From positions 3,095,962-3,159,961 of the forward strand of contig NZ_LGHP01000001.1 of NCBI RefSeq assembly GCF_001280845.1: DNA of 64,000 bases. Direction: 5' to 3'. This DNA is from Bacillus sp. FJAT-28004. GTDB lineage: Bacteria; Bacillota; Bacilli; Paenibacillales; Paenibacillaceae. Of this stretch, positions 53,842-60,999 are shown piece by piece (the stretch's first letter is position 1; every line of letters starts with the position of its first letter). The position numbers and the translations under genes were made by a program. The notes below the pieces were generated by a model. It saw only the letters and a program-made list of their open reading frames with translations, was not told where the DNA came from and ran no database searches.

Positions 53842-54480
53842 TTAGCGAGCGTTACCGCCAAAAGTTTGCGTTACTTTGTACCAGAACCAATCGAGCGCTT
53901 GATCGATCGTTCTGCTCTGTCCCGCGATATGACCAGTCGAAGCCAGGTTCAAGGTTCCATCAATGACGGTAACGTTACCGTCCACCTCGCCCTTAACATC
54001 AGCTACTCCATTTTCTACGGTCAAGTTTCCCGTTAGATGAGCACCCTCCGGCACAATAACTGTATTTCCTTCTATAATGACCTGCTGAAGATCCTCGCCT
54101 GCTACAATTAGCTTGGTATCCTCTTCCCACATCGTGAAGAAGCTGCCTAACATAACGAGTACAAACACAGCAGCTGCAGTAACACCCGGATATCGATAAA
54201 TAAAACGTACGATGCGGTTGGTCTGCTTGCTCTGTTTCTTCGGCAATTGCTGCATAATTCGCTGGTTTAAAAGCTCGGATGCCTTCTTGTCATACTCCGC
54301 GGCAGGCTTAATCGCTTCTAAAGTCTGGAACACCGCGGCGTCCGTCTTCTGGAGCTGTTCAAACCGACTGCGGCAAGCGGGACAGGAAAGCAAATGAGAT
54401 TTTAACGTAACGATATCTTCACGCGGCAGCTCGCCGTCCAAATAATCATGCATCCATACGATAGCGACGTTGCAATTCAT
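53842..54480 (-). CDS. rsiW: anti-sigma-W factor-like, zinc-finger membrane protein
   Basis: A 212-residue protein. The N-terminus carries the ZAS-type zinc motif, with His in LKSHLLSCPACRSRF (HxxxCxxC). A single membrane segment follows near 100-118 (VTAAAVFVLVMLGSFFTMW), and an outer beta-rich domain (VIVPEGAHLTGNLTVENGVA). This is the layout of RsiW, which holds SigW until cleaved. Unlike in Bacillus, a terminator and an ECF-type promoter separate it from the sigma gene. Confidence 0.88.
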   Translation of the reverse strand: MNCNVAIVWMHDYLDGELPREDIVTLKSHLLSCPACRSRFEQLQKTDAAVFQTLEAIKPAAEYDKKASELLNQRIMQQLPKKQSKQTNRIVRFIYRYPGVTAAAVFVLVMLGSFFTMWEEDTKLIVAGEDLQQVIIEGNTVIVPEGAHLTGNLTVENGVADVKGEVDGNVTVIDGTLNLASTGHIAGQSRTIDQALDWFWYKVTQTFGGNAR

Positions 54481-54536
54481 AGCAGCCAGTCCTTTCTTTC
54501 AGTTGCTCGCGCATTAAGTTCTTATCTCGCTATTAG

Positions 54537-54565
54537 GATACGTTACTAGCAAGAAGGATGTTTCA
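54537..54565 (-). promoter_or_regulatory. ECF (sigma-W-type) promoter before rsiW
   Basis: The minus strand has TGAAAC at 54565-54560 and CGTATC at 54542-54537, 17 bases apart. Both match the sigma-W consensus elements (TGAAAC, CGTA). It points into the anti-sigma gene, start about 57 bases downstream. Confidence 0.75.
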
Positions 54566-54626
54566 CTTTTTTTTGAAATCGCATAAGTAATCATTTTCAG
54601 GTAAGGATTAAGCTTGAATTTCTCCC

Positions 54627-54660
54627 AAAAAGAAGCCTATGTCTGTCCTAGACATGGCTT
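54627..54660 (-). terminator. hairpin between the sigma and anti-sigma genes
   Basis: AGCCATGTCT and AGACATAGGCT pair with one bulge or mismatch on the minus strand, followed by TCTTTTT. It would reduce read-through from sigW to rsiW. Confidence 0.7.
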
Positions 54661-54690
54661 TCCTTTAACGGATCGTATCATTATTTAGTA

Positions 54691-55257
54691 TTATAATTTA
54701 TGCTCAAGCTTCTTGCGAAGAAACTCTCTGCCGCGATGAACCCGTGTCTTTATAGTCGTGACAGGCATGTCCAGCACATCGCCAATTTCCTGCAAAGACA
54801 GGTCCTGCATATATCTAAGCGTCATAACGCTCTTATATTTCGGTGGCAGCGATGCAATAGCCGCATGAATAATGCGCTGTGTATCCGATAGAAGAAGCTC
54901 TGACTCTGGCGTTCGATTATCGCTCGGTATCATCGAATAACCATCTAACCCTTCATGATCGGATGACTCTGCATCCAGTGAATAGGTCGGCTTGCGTTTA
55001 CGCAGTCGATCAATACATAGGTTTGTAGCAATTCTATATATCCAAGTTGAAAATTTTAACGTTTCATCATATCTATCCAGGTTTTTGTAAACACGAAGGA
55101 AGGTATCCTGTACGACATCCTCCGCTTCCTGGCGGCTGTTTAACATTCGATATGCCATATGAAAGAGCTTGTCTTGATAGAGGTCTACAAGCTCAGCAAA
55201 AGCCTGCTGATCGCCTTTAAGCGATAACTTCGCTAGGCGTGCTTCCAATACAATCAC
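54691..55257 (-). CDS. sigW: RNA polymerase ECF sigma factor, SigW-like
   Basis: GTG at 55257 has GGAGGAG upstream. The 188-residue protein has sigma-70 region 2 (LFHMAYRMLNSRQEAEDVVQ, WIYRIATNLCIDRLRKRKP) and region 4 (PPKYKSVMTLRYMQDLSLQE, IKTRVHRGREFLRKKL). This composition and its place ahead of an RsiW-like gene and cdaA fit SigW, which answers envelope stress. Confidence 0.93.
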   Translation of the reverse strand: MIVLEARLAKLSLKGDQQAFAELVDLYQDKLFHMAYRMLNSRQEAEDVVQDTFLRVYKNLDRYDETLKFSTWIYRIATNLCIDRLRKRKPTYSLDAESSDHEGLDGYSMIPSDNRTPESELLLSDTQRIIHAAIASLPPKYKSVMTLRYMQDLSLQEIGDVLDMPVTTIKTRVHRGREFLRKKLEHKL

Positions 55258-55663
55258 CTAAACTCCTCCAAACCTTCCATTCGATCGGCTGATCGCCTTG
55301 CTCTATTTATAAAATCATAATGTCTGCACCCGTACCCATACGCACTAGAAAAATCGTAATGCACATGAACTGAAAAAGCAAGACAATTGAGAAAGATACT
55401 TCCATTATGAGCATAGACCCTAATTAGTCTTAATGTTCATAAAGATGAGCTACAATATGCAATCAACCGTTCAGGTTTCATTGCTGTTTGCTCCAAAAAA
55501 TACTAACTGATCTAATAATTATATAGGTTTGACGTTCAGTCGGCAATCGACCTGAGGCTAGTTGTTTTTTCGACTTTCGACTAGGAACTCTAAAATAATT
55601 CAAAAAAAGGTCTAGGAAACATATTGTTCCCAGACCCTTCTCTGTTCTTGCAGTTCATATTCT
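55258..55663 (-). other. 406-bp intergenic region with the HtrA terminator
   Basis: At 55602-55636 GGTCTAGG and CCCAGACC form a stem followed, on the minus strand, by seven T: the terminator of the HtrA gene. The remainder must hold the sigW promoter. I see no clear TGAAAC/CGTA pair and no gene. Confidence 0.75.
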
Positions 55664-56812
55664 TTAAAGTGTATTTGTTTTCAATTGCTCTAGCACCTTC
55701 GTAATCGTCGTTGTAGGAATTGCAAAACCGATACCTTGCGCCTCTGCATTAACAGCCGTGTTTATCCCGATAACCTCCCCCTTCTCATTGAGAAGCGGTC
55801 CTCCAGAGTTTCCTGGATTAATCGATGCGTCCGTTTGCAGCAAATGCTCATAATCATGATTTCCTTGCTCATCTGCAATCGTAATCGGCCGCTCTTTCGC
55901 ACTTAGCACACCCATGGTCAACGTTTGATCGAAGCCATATGGATTACCGATCGCCATGACCCAGTCACCAATTTGTGTTTGATCAGAGCTTCCCAGTTTA
56001 AGAGCAGGAAATGCTTTTCCATTCGGCTCTTCCACCTTCAGCACCGCCAAGTCCAGATCATAGCTTGAACCAAGCACCTTTGCTGTTAGAGGCTCATCAT
56101 AACCTTGGACAGTTACTTTAACTTCCTTCGCATCAGCAATGACGTGTTCGTTGGTCAGAATATAACCATCTGATTCGAAGAAAAATCCTGTACCCGAGCC
56201 TACCAGCTCTAGATCTGTACTGCTCGGCTGCTGTTCTTGCGATTCTTGCTGCTGCCCGTTTCTACCCGACCCACCATCACCAAAAAACTGTTGAAAGCGC
56301 GGATCATCGAACATGGAGTTTGAACGTGCAGGCTCCGCATAATTTTCGATTTTCACGACCGCGGGGCTAGCTGCTTTGTAGACGGAAGCGATATCTTCGC
56401 TTGAACTTAGCGATGCAGTAGACAAGCCAGCATCTTCCTTAGCGGAATTGCTTACTATGCTGGAGCCGGAGTTTTGCACGGTCTGCTCCCCTCCGCTGAA
56501 CAGATTGTTTTTATCGGCCATGTATGAGAAACCGCCAATAACAATTGCGCCAATCAAGAACGATGCAAGCAGCGTTTTCGCGGAGCTGCCTCCCGAACGC
56601 TTTGAACGCTTTTTAAAACCTGCTGCAGGCCCGCTTCCGCTCCCATCTTGTCCCATCCCAAGCTCCTTTTCGTAAGTAGCTTTAAGTTCATTTGTCGATT
56701 TGTTTGATTCATAAATATAAGTAGTGACAGGAGTCCGGTTCGTTTCATTCGATGTATGGTTCGACGTGTAAGTATCATCACTCGCATCTGAGCGCTTGTT
56801 TTCCTCGTTCAT
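55664..56812 (-). CDS. HtrA-like membrane serine protease without PDZ domain
   Basis: ATG at 56812 has GAGAGG nine bases upstream; an in-frame ATG nine bases earlier is possible. The 382-residue protein has a hydrophilic cytoplasmic region (1-70), one membrane segment (about 75-92, LLASFLIGAIVIGGFSY), a Ser/Gln-rich linker, and a trypsin-like domain with His in ILTNEHVIADA, Asp in SYDLDLAVLK and Ser in NPGNSGGPL. It ends at FAIPTTTITKVLEQLKTN, where HtrA/DegP relatives normally continue into a PDZ domain. It degrades or refolds damaged proteins at the outer membrane face. It lies near the sigW block but on its own transcript. Confidence 0.9.
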   Translation of the reverse strand: MNEENKRSDASDDTYTSNHTSNETNRTPVTTYIYESNKSTNELKATYEKELGMGQDGSGSGPAAGFKKRSKRSGGSSAKTLLASFLIGAIVIGGFSYMADKNNLFSGGEQTVQNSGSSIVSNSAKEDAGLSTASLSSSEDIASVYKAASPAVVKIENYAEPARSNSMFDDPRFQQFFGDGGSGRNGQQQESQEQQPSSTDLELVGSGTGFFFESDGYILTNEHVIADAKEVKVTVQGYDEPLTAKVLGSSYDLDLAVLKVEEPNGKAFPALKLGSSDQTQIGDWVMAIGNPYGFDQTLTMGVLSAKERPITIADEQGNHDYEHLLQTDASINPGNSGGPLLNEKGEVIGINTAVNAEAQGIGFAIPTTTITKVLEQLKTNTL

Positions 56813-56952
56813 CTCTATCATCCTCTCAAAAGTAGGTGTCTGTTTCCTATGTACCTATCATGCAGGATGTACCTTAAACAAAACTTAAGTGGACTATAAA
56901 TGAACATAAGAAAATAGAGTTCCAGATTAGAAGGTCAGGCTATTGTTATTCA

Positions 56953-57855
56953 TTAGATCAATCGATATTGACGGCGGAAGACCGTCGGAGCTACGCCTTC
57001 CATCTTTTGAAACAATTTGGTAAAGGCGTGAACCGAGGAAAAACCGTAACGTTCGGCGATCACCGTTACCGTATCGTTCGTACTCAGCAGGTCGTTCCTG
57101 GCTTTGTTGATACGGCACCGATTCCAATACCATTTGGGTGTAAAGCCGGTATGCGTCCGGAAAAGCGCATGGAAGTGGCTGCGGCTGAGTCCAAGCTTCT
57201 CCGCCCAACCCTCGACGTCTTCGTATTCACCGCCTGCCAGCCGTTCCATCGATGCTATCAGCTTGGTAATACGCGGATCTGTGATATCGGACTGACGCCT
57301 AGCCAACCGATAGATTTGGTGAAGCAGGAGATTGAAATGACCAGTGATAGCTAGCGAATTCGGATAATCCTCGTGATCGAGAACAGATAAATCAGGAGAT
57401 ACCACCTCGAACTCAGACGTTACCGCCTCGAACATTCCTTTCCATAAGCTGATCGAATCCACGACTAACGAGTAAGGAATCCCACAGTCGAGCTGCACGT
57501 CCAACAAACAGTCATCTGATTTCTCGGAACGTTGACACAATAAATCATTGGGAATCCGTACCCCAGTCTTCAATCGATAGGACCATTCGAAGAATACACA
57601 ACGAAACGTGAGTGGACCATCCACATCCACCTCCCAAGTGTGGGATACGCCAGGCTGGATAAAAAGCAAAGTTCCTGGCTGCAACTGTATATTCGGGCGG
57701 TCTTCGTAGATGATGCTGCCACAGCCGGACTCGATGAGATACAGGGAGGGGACATAACAGATCCGAGGACCATGCCGATCGCCCGCGAGCAGGGGGACAC
57801 GTATCGCAAATCGTACAAATGGACAAATAAATATATGATTAAAAGTAATCACCAA
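56953..57855 (-). CDS. AraC-family transcriptional regulator
   Basis: GTG at 57855 follows AAGG. The 300-residue protein has a cupin-like N-terminal sensor (ESGCGSIIYEDRPNIQLQPG, FIQPGVSHTWEVD) and a C-terminal double HTH (GWAEKLGLSRSHFHALFRTH; VIAERYGFSSVHAFTKLFQK). It is divergent from a PhyH-family gene 126 bases away and probably controls it. Confidence 0.88.
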   Translation of the reverse strand: MVITFNHIFICPFVRFAIRVPLLAGDRHGPRICYVPSLYLIESGCGSIIYEDRPNIQLQPGTLLFIQPGVSHTWEVDVDGPLTFRCVFFEWSYRLKTGVRIPNDLLCQRSEKSDDCLLDVQLDCGIPYSLVVDSISLWKGMFEAVTSEFEVVSPDLSVLDHEDYPNSLAITGHFNLLLHQIYRLARRQSDITDPRITKLIASMERLAGGEYEDVEGWAEKLGLSRSHFHALFRTHTGFTPKWYWNRCRINKARNDLLSTNDTVTVIAERYGFSSVHAFTKLFQKMEGVAPTVFRRQYRLI

Positions 57856-57981
57856 CCTTTATTAAAATAATATCATACAATCGGATAAATTGAATATTTT
57901 CAGACAAAGACAGAATATCCCGACTCAAGTCATAATGATGGTGATAGCGAGAATGAATTCGCGACGAGAGGATGAGCTGAA

Positions 57982-58821
57982 GTGCCAAATGCAAATGGAA
58001 TACCGACGCAAGATGACGTTAAATTTTTTAAAGAAAATGGCTACTGGGTGTCTCCGAAAATTATCGACGATGAAAGGCTGTCCAGGCTGCGCGAAAGAAT
58101 GGAGAGAGTTTATCGGAACGAATTCGAAACGGGAACGCCTCCCGAAGCCATCTGGAGCTACGAAAAAGGTCACCCGAAAACGCTTCGCAAAACAGATATG
58201 GCGAGCTATGCCGACTTAATGATCCGCGCACTCGCCCACGATCCAGTGATCGGCGAGATTGCCGCTGCTTTGACGGAGACGGATACAATCCGTTTCTGGG
58301 CCGATCAACTGCTGCATAAGCCTGAACAATCCGGAGGACATGCTTCAAACGTGGGTTGGCATCAGGACTATACGTATTGGAAGTGCTTTCAGAACCCAGA
58401 GACGTTGCTAACGGCATGGGTGGCTTACGATGACGTTGACGAAGAGAATGGCTGCATGATGATGGTGCCGGGCAGCAACCAATGGGGGCTTCTAAATGGT
58501 AGTGACTTTTACGAACAAAATTTAGACAATCAAAAGAATGGAATGAACGTGCCTGAGGGACAAGTGTTTCGAACTATGCCGATCGTCATGAAAGCGGGGC
58601 AAGTCAGCTTCCATCACAGCTTGACAATACACGGAAGCGGGCCTAACATTTCGGATCGGGTACGTCGCTCGTCGGCTCTTCACTTAATGACCGGCGATAC
58701 GCGCTTCCGGTACGATGAGCGACACCAATACTTGTCGACCAAACAATTCATGGCTTCAGGCGGTAAAGATGGCGATATCGTTCAGGGAGACATGTACCCG
58801 GTCATATACAAAAAGGCGTAA
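57982..58821 (+). CDS. phytanoyl-CoA dioxygenase (PhyH) family protein
   Basis: GTG at 57982 has GAGAGGATGAG upstream. The 279-residue protein has the 2-His-1-carboxylate iron site: H127 and D129 in VGWHQDYTYW, and distal H217 in HHSLTIHGSG; an Arg in DRVRRSSALH binds 2-oxoglutarate. Members hydroxylate lipids or secondary metabolites. The gene stands alone, with a hairpin terminator overlapping its stop. The substrate is unknown. Confidence 0.88.
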   Translation: MPNANGIPTQDDVKFFKENGYWVSPKIIDDERLSRLRERMERVYRNEFETGTPPEAIWSYEKGHPKTLRKTDMASYADLMIRALAHDPVIGEIAAALTETDTIRFWADQLLHKPEQSGGHASNVGWHQDYTYWKCFQNPETLLTAWVAYDDVDEENGCMMMVPGSNQWGLLNGSDFYEQNLDNQKNGMNVPEGQVFRTMPIVMKAGQVSFHHSLTIHGSGPNISDRVRRSSALHLMTGDTRFRYDERHQYLSTKQFMASGGKDGDIVQGDMYPVIYKKA

Positions 58822-58847
58822 CGGCATAATGCCGTTACGTCTTTTTT
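58817..58847 (+). terminator. intrinsic terminator overlapping the PhyH stop codon
   Basis: CGTAACGGCAT and ATGCCGTTACG form a perfect 11-bp stem with a one-base centre (effective loop of a few bases), followed by TCTTTTTT. The stop codon TAA at 58819 lies inside the stem. Confidence 0.9.
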
Positions 58848-58857
58848 GTATGATCGA

Positions 58858-59706
58858 CTAATGTTCGAGCCGTTCCTCACTTTGTTTAATTTTCCGCCAT
58901 TGCCCAGGGGTATAACCGGTCGCTTGTTTATACGCTTTCGTAAAATGATGGATGGAATAAAACCCGGTGGATTCGGCTATTTGCTTTAATGAGAATCCGG
59001 TCGTTTCCAAGCGAGAATTAGCTGCATGGATTTTGGCCTTGAGATAAAATTCCGAAAAGCTCTCTCCTAGCTCTTCCTTAAAGAGACGGGAAAGCTGCCT
59101 TTCCGAAATATGCAAATGCTTGGCTAGATCCTGAAACTTAATCCGTATGGATAAATTGTCGGTTATATATAACTTCGCCTGATATAGTATGACGGATTCG
59201 CTTGGCATAGACGTTTTTCTTTGAGGATTGTCCTCATTAAGAAATAACTGAAATAGGGATAAGATCAATGACAGAGCGATATGTTGCAGCAATTGTTGAT
59301 TGCCTAAGCCATTAAATTCACCATCAATCAATGTTTGCCATAACGAGGCGGCAGTGGACGGGGTTTCTGAAGGCACGTAAACCCGTTCTGTGATCAATAA
59401 TCGGCGATATCTGCTTACGATATCGGAAACCGACAATTCTTCTGTTAATTCAAATGCAAGATAGACGAGCCCGATGCCAGAGCTTCCGCCTTCAATACAG
59501 TGCCATACACCTGGCTTCGAGAGAAACATGTCGCCAGGGTACAACGGATACCGAATGCCGTTATCTAGATAAAATCCATCGCCACGGGTGACATAGCAGA
59601 TCTCGAAGAAGGAGTGCTTATGGAGAGCATGGGTGTAATGCTCAGGAATACTGCCCCAATAATGAACATGATATGCAGCCTCCAAGTCCCGGAGTTCGTG
59701 AATCAT
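58858..59706 (-). CDS. AraC-family transcriptional regulator
   Basis: ATG at 59706. The 282-residue protein has a cupin-like sensor (HKHSFFEICYVTRGDGFYLD, FLSKPGVWHCIEGGS) and a C-terminal double HTH (KHLHISERQLSRLFKEELGE; QIAESTGFYSIHHFTKAYKQ). It is divergent from the second PhyH gene, 181 bases away. The arrangement repeats that of the preceding AraC/PhyH pair. Confidence 0.88.
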   Translation of the reverse strand: MIHELRDLEAAYHVHYWGSIPEHYTHALHKHSFFEICYVTRGDGFYLDNGIRYPLYPGDMFLSKPGVWHCIEGGSSGIGLVYLAFELTEELSVSDIVSRYRRLLITERVYVPSETPSTAASLWQTLIDGEFNGLGNQQLLQHIALSLILSLFQLFLNEDNPQRKTSMPSESVILYQAKLYITDNLSIRIKFQDLAKHLHISERQLSRLFKEELGESFSEFYLKAKIHAANSRLETTGFSLKQIAESTGFYSIHHFTKAYKQATGYTPGQWRKIKQSEERLEH

Positions 59707-59887
59707 CGAATTGAGTTGGTTGATGTTGATGGGTCACGCCTCCATTCCGTTATAAATAACTCATATAAATTATATGATGGCGTACTGATACAAAACAAGG
59801 GCATGAAGGTACAAAGACTGGAAGGCGAAATTGAAATAGATTTAAAGAGAAGATGATATTCAATAATGTTTAAAGGAGAAGATAACG

Positions 59888-60670
59888 ATGACAGACTTAA
59901 TAGTCTCAGAATTGCACAATAAATACGAGAATAAGGGGTATCTTACTTTTCCAGATGTCCTTGATGCGGAGCTGATGGGGGAAGCTAAGGAGCATGTGCA
60001 ATGGCTGATCAATAAAAATTCGAATCTTCGTCCAGAGCAGCTTCATACTAATTTGATTCACGATGATCCATTCTGGCTACGGCTTATAAGCGATGACCGG
60101 CTATTGGATATCGCGCAAACCTTTATCGGACCAGATATTGCTTTGTTTGCTTCCCATTACATTTGTAAACCAGCTTTCACCGGCCAGCCTGTGTTATGGC
60201 ATCAAGATGGAAGCTATTGGCCCTTGGAACCCATGAAAGTCATTACGTTATGGCTTGCGGTCGATGACTCTACGACAGAGAACGGTTGCATGCGGGTCAT
60301 CCCCGAGACACATCGTCTACAATTGCAGGAAATGAAAGGCAGCTTCGAAGTCGATAACGTGCTGAGCTCAGAAATCGAGAAGAAATTCGTCGATGAGTCG
60401 AAAGCAGTGGATCTCATATTAAAATCGGGAAGCGTCTCCATCCATCACCCGAACATCATCCATGGCTCTAAAGCGAATCTGTCTCCTGAGCGCCGTTGCG
60501 GTTTGACCATTCGATATATTCCTACGAGTACACTGGTTACAAAAGGAAATCACCCTATTTATCACTTGCGAGGCAATAAGGGTGACGTACCGAACAATTA
60601 TTTGCCGCTTCCTAAATATGATTCGTCTCGCCATATGAGCTTCATAGGCTGCGAGAATTTCGGACTTTAG
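59888..60670 (+). CDS. phytanoyl-CoA dioxygenase (PhyH) family protein
   Basis: ATG follows AAAGGAGA. The 260-residue protein has H105/D107 in VLWHQDGSYWP and distal H192 in HHPNIIHGSK; an Arg in RRCGLTIRYIP is the likely 2-oxoglutarate contact. It shares ENGCMRVIP-like motifs with the other PhyH gene but is clearly diverged, closer to enzymes such as ectoine or phytanoyl hydroxylases. The substrate is unknown. Confidence 0.88.
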   Translation: MTDLIVSELHNKYENKGYLTFPDVLDAELMGEAKEHVQWLINKNSNLRPEQLHTNLIHDDPFWLRLISDDRLLDIAQTFIGPDIALFASHYICKPAFTGQPVLWHQDGSYWPLEPMKVITLWLAVDDSTTENGCMRVIPETHRLQLQEMKGSFEVDNVLSSEIEKKFVDESKAVDLILKSGSVSIHHPNIIHGSKANLSPERRCGLTIRYIPTSTLVTKGNHPIYHLRGNKGDVPNNYLPLPKYDSSRHMSFIGCENFGL

Positions 60671-60999
60671 GTATTGGAATGTTGAGACTACTCTGATTTT
60701 GGGGTAGTCTCTAGTTGAATCAAGACGCTCGATTTGCTCGTGCCAACCTCCTCTATTTCCGACTTACCTTCACGCCTTGCATCCTATACACGTTCACTCA
60801 AATAACATCCCTTCACCCTAACCAGCTCCCGCCGCTGCAACTTCAACTCTCCCCTACTGATTGTCGTCAAGCACTTTCATTCATCATTTGATGGTCACAA
60901 AGCAAATTGCAGCATCAACGAAAAGAAAGCCAACCACAGTTATTACCATGGTTGGCTTTCTAAATACTCTATATTCGCCTAAGCGATGGGTTTGAAAGG
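60671..60999. other. 329-bp intergenic region with two hairpins
   Basis: GAGACTAC and GTAGTCTC (60684-60711) form a stem 14 bases after the PhyH stop, without a good T run. GAAAGCCAACCA and TGGTTGGCTTTC (60925-60960) form a 12-bp stem, followed on the minus strand by TTTTCG, the likely terminator of ppc. No gene is seen between them. Confidence 0.75.
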
